This document shows positions 23,684-34,792 of a DNA stretch of 64,000 nt, one piece after another. The notes under the pieces are model-generated. The model ran no database searches. It was not told the origin of the DNA and saw only the letters and a program-made list of their open reading frames with translations. Both the position numbers and the translations under genes were made by a program. The DNA comes from Sphaerosporella brunnea (taxonomy: Eukaryota > Ascomycota > Pezizomycetes > Pezizales > Pyronemataceae), in assembly GCA_008704415.1 (NCBI GenBank), contig VXIS01000266.1, forward strand, positions 1 through 64,000. Direction: 5' to 3'. How positions within the stretch are numbered: position 1 is the first letter of the stretch; every line of letters begins with the position of its first letter.

Positions 23684-25070
23684 TTATATCCTGAACCGCC
23701 GACGCCGACGCCGGTTTCTGGGTGGCTGCGAGCCCGGGCTGCTGGTTGTCTGTTGCCATTTCATGTCCAGGAAGGCAAACACGGTTGCAAGCACTGGTCC
23801 GGCCAGTGACCTTGGGGATCTTGCCAGGATTGTCATTTTCGGGCTTCTTCTCTTGATGGCTAGGCAATTGCTGATAATATCAGACCGAATGCTCTTGGTT
23901 GTCGGGGTCAGGGGGTTCACCTTCGGCTTGGGCTTGGGCTTGGGCTTGGGCTTGCGTTTCTTAGCAATGTCCGATTGACCGGAGGCTGTCATCGCGGGCG
24001 GCGAGCGAACTATTGGTTGGTTGTCAGGCAAGGCTCGGTGGGTGGCAGAGGTAGGTATATACCGGCGCTCTTGCGCTTGGGCTTGTGCTTGCGTTTCGTG
24101 ACATCGTCCGACTGACCCGAGGCTGTAATCGTTGGCGGCGAGGGTTCTATAGATCTCGTCGTGAACGGCTTCAGCGGAATTGCGGACAAGAAACGCTTTG
24201 ATGGCGAGGTTGATGATGTGACCGGTGCATCGCAGACGGTGTATTGTGGGCTCAAACGGAATACTTAAAGTCTCCATGTGGCGCGCGAAGCCTCCCAATA
24301 TAGTGTCGTTATTGGCCGCGTTTTCCAGTACATGATACGCAATTTTTGTCCAAATCCGGTACTCCGACCAAATCTGAACGAGCACCGAGCACAGGTTCTC
24401 ACCTGTTTCAATGCCTTCGATCTGCTGCAGGCCGAATATTATCTGGTCAACCCATCCATTCTCATTAAAGAAGTGGCCAACAGCACCAAGAAGAGGAATA
24501 TCGTTGCGTGCCGTCCAACCATCTGCGGTAATGTGCACTAGCCCCGGTGCCGCATGGAGGACCTCAATCATCACCTCTTTCTAAGACTTGTGCACTTGCA
24601 GTATCCATGTTTGCAGGGTAGTTGAAGAGCATGGGAGATGTTTCGCTGTGTCGGGTAGCATAAAGTGGACGTAGGCCTGAAAGCTATCGGATGTTGGGAA
24701 TTCGAAGGATAGGTTTTGGTTCGCCACCATGCGCACCTATCAACAAGGCTCGTTGCAGTTATCCACCACTTGCGCTGCTCAAAACACTCACCAAGAGTGC
24801 TTTGTGTACGTCTTCATTCCATTTAATGGAACTCGCTTGATTTTCCTCCTCCCAGCGCTTCTGTCAACCCCACCGCTTTGAGCTTTTTGATGAGCCGCGT
24901 AATCTCAACGGCTTGTTCGATGTTGTGCTTTTGCGGCTGGGCGCGCCTCCCTTTTCGATTAATATCTTCCTCTACACCATGTTTTTCCTTCGATGTGTCG
25001 CTGGAGCACGCGTTCCGGCTGAATCTTTATACTGCTTGGGTCGGACGCGATTCGAGCAGAGCGAACACGG
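23684..25070 (-). pseudogene. hAT-family transposase remnant
   Basis: The minus strand encodes hAT transposase hallmarks in order: FEFPTSDSFQAYVHFMLP, a TLQTWILQVHKS segment interrupted by a TAG just before KEVMIEVLHAAPG, then HITADGWTARND (first catalytic Asp region) and HFFNENG. YHVLENAANND follows, where the usual second Asp of DNxxNN is Glu, then RLRCTGHIINLAIKAFL (the RCxxHxxNL helix). A hydrophilic exon-like frame near 24820-25040 (ITRLIKKLKAVGL) lies upstream and may be its N-terminus. After the RCTGH helix the frame passes into Lys-Pro repeats (GGGCTT hexamers, 23926-23956) and loses the C-terminal dimerisation region. Nonsense codon, altered Asp and truncation mark it as dead. Confidence 0.75.
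23954..24145. repeat. Tandem pair of a dispersed ~110-bp repeat (hAT side)
   Basis: Two diverged copies, starting at GCGTTTC (23954 and 24091), share TCCGACTGACC, GAGGCTGT, GGCGGCGAG and TGTCAGGCAAG. On the minus strand they encode LPDNQPI..SPP..ASGQSD..KKRK. The same unit occurs at 61005-61169. Confidence 0.75.
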
Positions 25071-26167
25071 CCAGCAGCTCAGCCCCATGGACCCGTAGGA
25101 AGACAATGTTTTGAAAGAAAGTGCTGCAACGGGTTGGGGCGCCAGTGACAATGTACAGGACGGTACGTGGAAAAGGAGGAACGCCAGCGGTAGAAGCCGA
25201 AAAGGGGTGACTAACAGGAGGTGATGCCGGAGGCGGCCCGGGAGCATGTGGGGATTGCGGAGCATTCCAGAGGGGGATATACGGCCGACACGAATTACAA
25301 GACTACTATAAAATCGTACGTTACTCAGTTCACTTCGAAAGAACGTGATCCGGAAAAGCTTGAGGAGGGACTCAACCTGAGCGTGACTCCTGCGGTGCAG
25401 GAAGCATGACAGTGGGGCTATATGCAGTATTTTAAGCAAGAGTCGCCAGCCCCGTGGGGAAGGCAAGCGATCATAGCAGTTGGTAGGTCCTCGCGTTGAG
25501 GTGTTATATCATGTATTGTCGTAATAGAACAATGCTGGATGGTATTGGGTTTGAGCGCCCGCAGCGCTCGGAGTAGGCCGTTTGCGATATATGAATTGGA
25601 CGCGCTGCCTGATTCCGACTGACGCATCTCTCCGTCGTTGCTTATAGCTGGGCACCGACCGGGCTTCGGCGGTCAACCATCCATCATGGTCGTAATATCG
25701 AGGGTTCGAGCCACAAGGAGGAAATTCTCATGGGATGCTGACAGGCGATGGGCCGGGAGATCTATCGCCTCTCCCTGTCAATCCCACAGCCAGCGGCCGC
25801 GGGCCCGGGGATGCAGCCTACATCGCCATCCACACACAACCAACTGCCGCACGGTCACTTTTTTCCTCCAGCCGGTTTCCTTACGCGTCACCCGCAACAC
25901 CGCTCCTCTCTTCGCATATCCCCACTCTCCCCTGCTCGCCTCTCTCGCTGGCTATACGTCGCACTCATATACTCTAACATACCCGGTTCGAACAGGGTGA
26001 GTACCCTGGACAAAGATCCCCGCTGACATGGTCGAGTGATGTCGCGATGGCTCACATCAGGGCAAAACCCGTGAGCGACCTTGACCTACCACTAGTCCCT
26101 CTCCCCGCCTTAACCATTCAGACCCGGGCATCATCCCCACGCATCATCCCCACAACACTGGAACACC
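25071..26167. other. Intergenic, likely 5' region of the 26168 gene
   Basis: No supportable gene. From about 25850 the sequence becomes pyrimidine-rich on the plus strand (CT-rich and CCCC-rich blocks to 26160), as often seen before fungal start codons. Confidence 0.4.
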
Positions 26168-28517
26168 ATGACCGAGACGCAGCGCCAAACGCACGCGATA
26201 GTCGTCGGCTCTGCGCCACCCGCACCGGCCGCGCCGCTCTCCGCCATCGAAACCCTGATAAAATCGTCGCTCACCGAATCACTGCGGGATGTCGATGACC
26301 CGCCGATTCAGGCGCTGTATGACGGTACGTCCACGGTCACTATGTTTCCGCTCGATGGCTGACCTGGTGCATCCAGTCCTCCGTCCGTATTTCGTGACTG
26401 CGCCGGAAGGAGAGCAGATCACGCGCGGCTTTGAGGCGGTGAGGACAGTTGGTGCGGTATGTTCCGGACCCTATGGTTGTTTCTTGAGCTGCCTGATCGA
26501 TTGATGTGCAGATTAAACAACTGTATACGGAAAGGATCCGTGAATTGGAGCGCGATTTAGAGTTGAGTGCTGCCAAACATGAATGGCAGTTGGATGAGGC
26601 GAGGAAAGCGCACAAAGACCGGGTGGAGGAGCTCCGGAAAGAGCATAACGTCAAGCTGGAGGAGATCAGGAAAGAGCATCAAGCCCAGCTTGGCCAGCAG
26701 GCCCAGCAGTACGAGGTCCGCGTGAAAGAGAAAGAGCAAGGGCACCAGAACTTGCTGGGCCTGGTGAAATCCAACGCCGAAGACGCGTCCGAGCGATTGC
26801 GCCAAGAGCTTGAAAAAACCGAGACCGAACGGCGCGCTCTGCAAGACCAAATCGACCGGATCGGGACACTGAGCATCTACGATGGTGAGTCGAAATCGTC
26901 ATGCGCACATGATATGTATGACTGACAGAGACGGGTTGGGCAGGTTCGATCACCCGGGCCGAGATGTGGAAACAGCTCGTCGCAAAAATTGACGACCGCG
27001 AGCTCAACCGCAGGCTACCCTCCACGCGAGCCACCACGCTTTCGCAATCCGAGCAACGGTCGGTCAACCGGTTGCTGGAGCGCATCGACAGGAAAACCTG
27101 GACACGGGAAACCCCTGCTTTCTACAAGGCGGTGCTGAAGTGTCTCGGCCCAATTTTGAATGCCCCCCGCGTAGACGACGACATACCAGGCATTGAGCTT
27201 ATGGACACCCACGGACGGACGGATTTGCTTGATGGGTATGCGCCGGACGTGGCGATCAGCACCGCCGGCCACAGAAAAGCGATGCCACACGAGCTTTACG
27301 GGATCCTTGAGTTCAAGGTCTGCGAGGACGCTGAGCTCGAAACGGCCACACGCCTTGGCCAGGCATACGACTATGTCAGGCGGGTGCAGAAGAGGCAGCC
27401 TGAGCGGAAAAAGTTCTTCGCCGTGCTGTCGAACGTGCGTAAAAACGTGGTCATAACCCTGGAGGGAACTGTGCTGCGCAAATATTCATCCGTCGACTTG
27501 CGCACACTTCTCTTGTTTCTTCGCCACTCCCTGGGTGGTTGCACGGGAGACAGCGACTTCAAGCCGCCGCCGTTGGCGTTTTCGCTCCCGTCCTCGGACC
27601 TCACGAAACTGCTGGGCTCTTCCAGGCGCAACATCGTTGCTGCGTTTAAGTACGAGGGAGAGACTATCGCTGTCAAATGCACCAGGACGGACATATCAGC
27701 GGAGATCACAGACGAAATCAACATCCTCGAACGCATCAAGTCAACTGCCGGCCGGCCGCACTCGTTGCCGGAACTGGTATACCACGATGCTGGCCGTGAG
27801 TTCGGGATGAAGCCAGTCGGCAAGCCGTTCGCGCTCGTATCGCATTCGTGTGCTGAAACCTTCCAGGCCGCACTGCACGATATCCTGGGTGCCCTCACCT
27901 GGCTGCACGGCCTCGGGATCATCCACCGCGATATCCGCATCGACAACGTCATACTTCACGAACCCCACGGCCGCCGACCGCACCCGGTGATCATCGACTT
28001 CGACCACGCGATCGACATCTCCGCGGACGAGGAGCTGGAGGTGTTGTACGAAGGCGGATACATCTGCTGCCCCCCCGAACTCGTCTGCGACGCGGAATTC
28101 GACATCCTACGCGATACGTACCGCCCGCGACGCCGCCACGACTTCCAGGGCTTCGTGCTGCTCGTGCTCCAGTGCTTGTTACCGGCCAGGTTTAAGGGAT
28201 TTCGGTCGTACAATCTGGTTCACCCAAACTGTGACGAGCGCAACGACCTGAAGCAGCTGTGGGATGACCTGAAGGCGAGCGCCGTTTGGAAGCCGTTTGT
28301 GGAAGAAGTGTGGGACAAGGACACGGTCGACTGTGCGATGTTGGAGAGAATGGCGCAGGTTTATATGTTTCCGAAACGAAGGGCGCGGGCGAAGCAGGCG
28401 GCCCCGACAAAGCAGTCGACACCGACAATGCAGACGGCCCCGACAAAGCTGGCGACATCGATAAAGCAGGCGACACCGGTGAACAAGACTAAGAACCAGA
28501 GAAAGCCGAAGGCGTAG
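26168..28517 (+). CDS. Coiled-coil / PD-(D/E)XK / protein-kinase fusion (Crinkler-RHS or FunK1 type)
   Basis: Four exons give one phase-consistent 727-residue product: 26168-26324, 26377-26456, 26512-26884 and 26944-28517. The introns are 52, 55 and 59 nt with GTACGT, GTATGT and GTGAGT donors and CAG acceptors; introns 1 and 3 have CTGAC branch-like sites. Residues about 85-195 are a charged coiled coil. About 300-365 is a PD-(D/E)XK nuclease-fold core: Asp305 in APDVAIS, Glu326-x-Lys328 in LEFKV, Gln343...Tyr347. A kinase domain follows with Lys448 (IAVK), HRD 531-533 and Asn538 (HRDIRIDNV), and Asp555 in DFD where DFG is usual. The tail has Lys/Thr/Pro repeats. Key residues of both folds are present, so it could be active. 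By family it would be a nuclear or host-acting effector, or a genomic-conflict protein; the target is unknown. The ATG at 26168 is the first in frame. Confidence 0.85.
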
Positions 28518-30509
28518 ATCTAAATTCGGCTGCTTTTGAATGTAAGCAGACCACGAACCGATAGAATTCGGGGGCTTTTGTATGTAATGCCACGTACACT
28601 TTGACTGCGGATTTTGCATATAATGATGGGACGTGGCGGTCGTATATCACTGGCGGTTGCAATTTGAAAAGTGAAAATAGGTGGTGTCATCATATGTTTT
28701 CACCGTATCGAGCATACACTGCATTGAGTGAGTGAAAACACCCCGTAATCATCGCGCACAAAGTCGAGTACCCATTTCCTCACCCTGTGAATGTCCATCC
28801 ACGCCCTTCAGCGCCGCACAGGTGTCTACAGTCCGCCATCAACTCGGCCCTTTTCAATCCGGATTAACACCTTGTAGATCAAGGAAATCGATCCGAAATA
28901 GCCGGTTTATGACTGATAGTTGGCCTTGCTTCCATGCGTCACAAATGACCAGCGCACCGCCCCCCCGCCCAACCCTACGATTTTGATATCGCCAACAGGC
29001 GCGGTATGCCTGCCGCGTCGCGTCCGCTTTCGGCAAATCTCTTCTTTGAACGATACTACTCTCCCCTTTGGTTCCGGTTGCGAGAGGAGGGTTCGTCGCG
29101 CCGACTGTAGCAATGAAAGCTCCATAACGGCCGAAGCAGGCCGGCTTTAGGCGGTATCAGTGGCTGGCGTTTCGGTTTTTGTGCTCTTGCCACTGGTCGT
29201 ACTCGATGCCGCTTCGCTGCATGCAGACAAACCACATCTTGCCAGGACATGCAGCCATTTGGCGCTCGGACCTAATGAGACCGCCGGTGATTGAGAGTCA
29301 GGCTGCGCGCAATGTGGACCAGGTGCGGAGAACGATCAGGGAGGGTAGGCTGGGGATGCCGCCAAGGATGGCGAGGAAGGACAGGGTGGAAATGGCGCGG
29401 ACGACCTGGAGGGCACCCAGGGCTCCAACGGCGAGAATGACTGCAAGGCCTGAAATGACGGTCAGGGAGAGCGCCAGTGATAACAAATCCACTCAGCGGG
29501 GAAGCCGTCCTCTCCTGCGTTTATGAACATGAGACACCTTCTTATATCGTTGGCTTATTAAAGCTTTGATTGTGCATAGTATAAGAGGCTGTACTACCGG
29601 CACTGGGCTCTGAGTCATACATTCCTTTCCCCTTGGGTTGATTCTACCCCCCTTCATTGTGTTACAGCTTTGTTTGTTCCTTTTAGCCACTGAGTTCTTG
29701 GTCCCTTCACGAGCAGCGTTTTAACATTTTCAGTACGTTGTCCGATGTCTTACACCTGCAATCAACTCCTGTGGTTTTTCACTAGTGTTGTGTGCGGCCA
29801 CCGCTCGTGCCTCAATGGAATGGGCAGACACCACACAGCGATGAAAAACAATCGTTCCGCATTCTTGTCAGCCAGGTGTGCCGCAGAAGATATAACCATA
29901 TCACTCAGAGCCTGTTTCCAATATTCGCGTCAATTTGCCAGTCACGAGGGTGCCATACAATGATAATCAATTCTGCCTTGGTGGCATTGTACCGAAAACC
30001 ACGGAGATGCTTCACCTAGATACAGAACAGGCTTGATTGCGCTTGACAGCTAGAAGGAAGTTGGTTAGACCCATATTGTTGCCCATGCCTCATACTGAAG
30101 ATTAAGTCCATTAGCGGATACAGTATGCCTGGGAGATAAAAGTAGGGTGGCATTAAATTGTTTGTTCGCGCATGTCCTGCTCGGCGTGTTGGTTTGGGAC
30201 GATGACACTTGTTGCGTTACGGCGGGGGAGGGGCGGTAAGGGCGGTGACTGGTACTGATCGCAATGGTCAATCCCAAGCATGGCCATGTAAATTTTCTAC
30301 TATATAGTTATCCCGGGGTAGATCAGTCCGATAAGTCTGACAGGCCCAAAGAGGAGTTGAGTGCTGCCTCGGTGTGTAAACCTACACCCTCCTGCATATG
30401 ACGGTCACTCCAAGTGGTTGCTCTCCTGGCTCCCGCCTGTAGTAGAACCTCCGGATCTTCGTACTCCCATTTTGCACAGCTGTTTACTTCCATTTGCTTG
30501 AACCAATTC
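28518..30509. other. Stretch without supportable genes
   Basis: About 2 kb. One minus-strand frame (29298-29492) is strongly hydrophobic, like one or two membrane segments, but has no identifiable partner exons. No repeats or RNA genes were recognised. Confidence 0.45.
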
Positions 30510-31177
30510 TTAAGAAACAACAGAGCGCTGCTCGACTCCTCCAGAAGCCGGACCCGACGTCTTGTGGCAATGGCAACATCGGACGAGTTCAAGAGGCTTC
30601 TTGTTGTCAGAACTAGAGCCTGCCTTCTTCTCCCGTCGCTTCGGTGATGAACCTTCTGCCCCATCAGATTCTGTGTCACCCTCTGTGCTCGAATTATCAT
30701 CATCTACTTCAGGTTCAGTGGATTCCCGGCCAGGGGCATCCGCCGCTGTTCCAGTATTGCTTCCCTTTCTGGCCCGGGGTACTCCTCTCGAAATATCATC
30801 TAGCGGGCGTAGAGAAATCCTGTATATGATGAGGTTTTCAGTCCACTGAGTGTCCGTGCCCCAGCGGCGCTGTGTAAAGTATCTATAGTACAGCTATCAG
30901 AACATGACCTTGTTTGTAAAGAAAGCGTCTGTCTCCACTGAGTACTTTACAAAACCCACGCATGACATCTTGCGATACGGACTTTCGAGCAGCCCAGATT
31001 GTATAGCCTGTCACCAATAAATACTGAGCTGATCAGTGACCTGTGTTCGAGTATCCTGTTGGTATTTATCAAGTCTGATACACAAACGGTCCTGAGTGTA
31101 TTTGCATCGGTCAAATAGCGGATCTTATAATCCCACGACAAGGTTACAGAAACAGGATTGCGAAAAGCAGAGAGGTT
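30510..31177 (-). CDS. Possible two-exon acidic nuclear protein, 5' end unresolved
   Basis: Exon A (31177-30951, open but without ATG) joins to exon B (30882-30510) across a 68-nt intron with a GTAAAG donor, CTGAT branch-like site and TATAG acceptor; the reading phase closes exactly. The predicted text runs ...CHAWVLYFTQRRWGTDT..., then an acidic Ser-rich segment (EPEVDDDNSSTEGDTESDG) and a basic PKRREKK that could be a nuclear localisation signal. It contains CCHCH and ends at TAA 30510-30512. No known domain is recognised. The upstream side runs into the tandem array at 31150-33060, whose minus strand also has coding character, so the start may lie in or beyond that array. Confidence 0.3.
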
Positions 31178-33060
31178 TCATGCCTTGTGCTTGCCGATAA
31201 GCGTAAAAAACAGGGACCTGACCCAAGCCCTGTTCCCCATCCAAACAGTTCCAGAAGGAACTCACGGACCGAGGGAGTGGTTGAGATTTGGCGGCTGGGG
31301 TAACTCGGCGGCTGGCAGCATGGGCGGACTCAGCGGAGGTAGAGGCGGCGGGGTGAGCGACCGTGCAACAGGCGGAACGAGAGCCACCCGCAATGGCGTG
31401 CGCGAACAGGGACATCTCTCTCGTCAATTGGAACTTCTCTCTCTCTAATTGGGACTTCGCCGTCGCAATTATGAGTGCGAACCTGACAGTTAGCGATGCG
31501 ATTTTTGAATAGCAGCCAACTGGGAACACACTGTTTGCTCGAACAAGCGTAAAAAAACAGGGACCCGACACACGCCCTGTCCCCCGTGCAAACAGTACCA
31601 AAAGACACCCACGGACCGACGGACCTGAATGCCGAGACCTGGGTGCAGACACCCGATCCCAGGGACGGACCGGACAAAGCGGAGGGGCCAGAGACGATCT
31701 TCCGGGGAGGCTGAATGCGGGAAGCGACGGTAGAAGAGGGGGAACCAGAGCCACCAACAACGCGCTGCTCGAAAACGAACTTGTCACTTGCCGCTCTCTG
31801 TCCGATTGGATCTTCCCTCTCTTCAATTAGATCTGTTTGCTCTGCAATTTGGGTGCGACCAGTTCCGGCTCCAGCTTTGCCGCATTGCAACGCCTGAGGC
31901 CAGTCTCCTCCTCACGGAGCGCACCCTCGGTGCGGATTTCAACGAAGATCTTCTCCTCCTCTACGTCATCTACGAAGAGTTCACGGTGAGATTGGTGCAA
32001 TGGAGCCGATCAGGGACATACTGTGCGCTCAAACAAGCAGAAAAAAAAACAAGGACTTGACCGGCCGGTGGGGTGGCGGAAAGGGGCGATCAGTATGCAT
32101 CGCCAGAGCAGCATTCTGCCGATTACGGGACTGAAGCGATTCTGGCCAGCTTCAGCCTCAAGGTTCGCTCCCTGCGCGCTCTCATCAACAATCACCTCAC
32201 CTCCTCCTTGTCTACGGCGACTCAGAAGAATTAACGATGAGATTCGCGCAATAGAGCCAATCAGGGAGATACCATGCGCTCAAATGAGGAGAAAAAAAAC
32301 ACGGACCTGACACACATCTGGTTTCCCGTGCAAACAGTTCCAAAAATAACCCACGGACCGACGGACCCGAATCGCAAGATGTGGCGGCAGAAAACCCATG
32401 AGACGGTGTCAGAGGCTGAAGCAGTGCCACTAGCCACAGCCTGCTAGAACAGGAACTTGACTCCCGCCAATTCGGACTTCTCTCTCTCCAATTGGATATT
32501 CTCTCTGTCCAATTTGAGTGAGACCACTTCAGCCTCCCTCTTAGTGGTAGCAGCCAGCGGCGTCCTCAAGGTCAGCCCGCTATCATCATCATTAGCGGTG
32601 CGATTTTTGTAGGGGAGCCAACTGGCAACATACCGTTTCCTCCAACGAGCATACAGAAAACCAGGGACCTGACACACGATCTGTTCGCCGTCCAAAAAGT
32701 TCCAAAAGGTACCCACGGACCGAGGGACCTGAATGCTGAGATCTGGGGACAGAAAACGCAACCTGGGGCCGGGTCTGGCACCAGCGACAATCTTCCGGTG
32801 AGGCTGTATGCGGGAAGCGACGGTCGGAGAGGCGGAACGAGAGTCGCCAGCAGCGCGCAGCTCGAACAGGAACCTGTCTCTTGCCAATTGGAACTTCTGC
32901 TCTTTGCAGGATTGCAACGCCAGCGGCTAGCTGCGTCCTTGAGGACAGCCCGCTCTCATCACACGGACAGTTAACAATGTGATTTGTGGATTGCAGCGTA
33001 TCAGGGACCTACCGTTTGGTCTGAACGAGCGAAAAAACAGGGACCGTAAGTTGTCGCTAC
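31150..33060. repeat. Tandem array of about six diverged 350-480 bp units
   Basis: A core reading roughly AAAAAACAGGGACCTGACAC, then CAAACAGTTCCAAAA, CCACGGACCGA and GGACCTGAAT begins near 31203, 31553, 32041, 32290, 32652 and 33031. The 32041 and 33031 copies are partial. Each core is preceded by a related GATTTTTG...AGCCAACTGGGAACA block. On the minus strand the units encode similar peptides, for example EREKFQLTRE, KEQKFQLARDRFLFE and TVASRIQPPRKIVSG, in frames broken between units. This looks like repeated exon-plus-intron duplication, now decaying. Confidence 0.75.
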
Positions 33061-33230
33061 TAGTAAACCGCGCGTCCAAACAAGCTGTCATCCAGAAACC
33101 GGGTACATTGTGTGTGGGATAAACGTACCATTGAAAGGCATGTGCTGGATGGAAGAAGGGACGAGCAGGATGAGCGAAGGCATGGTGTGAAGAAGCGTGT
33201 GGTATCACCTATCCAGTCGCAGCATGGTGA

Positions 33231-33530
33231 TATTTACGATCTTGCGCTGGTTATGCGTTGCCCATCGCCGTGTATACAGAGGGTGTATCTCCTCGAGTGA
33301 TATCTACGCGTAGACTATTTCATATAATTGAAGCACGAATTTCCCCGCGATCCTGCTTCCCCCATGAGGTAAGATCACTGATATTGACTATCTTGCGCTG
33401 ATTAAGCGTTGCCCATCGCTGTTTATAGAAAGCATATATCTCCCCGCGTGAGATCTACGCGTAGCAGATTTCCAATTACTTTCCCACGAGCCTGCTTCCC
33501 CCAAAGTGATATCTACGCGTACCACATTTT
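33231..33530. repeat. 151-bp direct repeat, two and a half copies
   Basis: CTTGCGCTG at 33241 recurs at 33392, and TCTACGCGTAG at 33303 recurs at 33454, both at a step of 151 bp. A third TCTACGCGTA at 33512 starts a partial copy. TCTACGCGTAGA at 33303-33314 is a perfect 12-bp palindrome containing an MluI-type ACGCGT core. Confidence 0.75.
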
Positions 33531-34146
33531 CGATAATTAAATCACCATCTCCCCCCTTGCTCCCTTCCTTCTTGCCACTACCCACCTTGCGGACCTTGTC
33601 CTCGCACACACCAGGAATCCTCCACGCACGAAAAATCTACAAACCCAAGATAAGCGCCCCTGCATTGCACCTGTATCATAGACCACAACGGATTGCGCAT
33701 GAATTGCGACTTCATGGATTGCAAACTATAGCATCGTCGTAACGGTCAGCTTGCTTCTCTGCTTTCGCTGATCATCTCGTCGCTCGTATGTCGTGGCTAC
33801 ATAACCAACGTGAAACGCAGTCGCCTGGCGCAACAGCCGCTGCAAACAGCTCTCATATTGCACTTCAACATCCCTCCTCCACGGAATGCGATCGGGGCTC
33901 CACCCTCTTCGTTAGAGAGATCAGCCGTTCCACCAGCTATTTGTATCAGTGGTGCAGCGCTTGCAACGAAAAGGTGGATCAGCGCACCTGATTGGGGTCG
34001 TACCCACTGGGAAGCCGAGCAGGCTTGATCCAGTTGCACCACCAGCGGAGTTTTAACTCGAGCTTTTGGGCTCTAGCCCGGTGTCTGGGAAACCCTCTCG
34101 GATATAGATTCCGTTAGTAAGCCGAACATACTAACTGCGGGTCGAG

Positions 34147-34572
34147 TTGAACCACAGAATGCTATCGAATTGCATAGACGTGATACCCAAAAAGCGAAAC
34201 TGCCGCCTTAAGCAATCCAGCAGTGTGGTTCTACTGCTCAAATGTCGGCTCAATCACAAAACCGTTGACGATTGGGAACTCTGTGGCTTAGAGGACCAAC
34301 CGGCGCAACCTGAAGATCCTGCCGCGAGCACCAGAGACGCACTGACACCCTCACAGGACGCGCGCCAGGCCTTGGGTTACGGAATCGAGACGCAGGAGGA
34401 AGAAGACTTTGATTGGGGATCTGATTTGTCGGATATAACCGAGAATCTGACCGTTTTTGACATCCTTCTTGTCTGCCGGCTCGCGCATCGGGAAGCGAAT
34501 GGTTGCTCGAGCTTTCGCTCGAGCTTTACAGGCTCGACTCAGCTTGACGAGCCTCCGCCCTCTTCCTGGTGA
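34147..34572 (+). CDS. Hypothetical acidic protein, 141 residues
   Basis: An ATG-led open frame whose middle (residues 45-100) is acidic and Gln/Glu-rich (GYGIETQEEEDFDWGSDLSD), a composition more like coding sequence than chance. No domain is recognised. Near the end CTCGAG motifs recur (34507 and 34519). It could be an exon of a larger gene. Support is weak. Confidence 0.2.
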   Translation: MNHRMLSNCIDVIPKKRNCRLKQSSSVVLLLKCRLNHKTVDDWELCGLEDQPAQPEDPAASTRDALTPSQDARQALGYGIETQEEEDFDWGSDLSDITENLTVFDILLVCRLAHREANGCSSFRSSFTGSTQLDEPPPSSW

Positions 34573-34792
34573 GCATCGAAGCACGACATCTGCACTGTCT
34601 ACAAGCCTCTGCTTGAAGGAATGAACTAGTTGTAGACTGGACCGGAACATGTGTGAATTTCGCATATCAAGTACAATGTAAATAACTGTACGAACACGGC
34701 CGCCCAAAAAATCCATGACTGTGGGCGAAAAACCAACAACCCCCGCCCCCCCTTTTCATTTCCCACACTTCGCCAGCATCACCAACATCTTG

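Noticed and set aside
31788..32310. Plus-strand frames inside the tandem array
   Set aside because: Repeat-to-repeat peptide similarity is clearer on the minus strand, and the plus frames have no conserved text between units.
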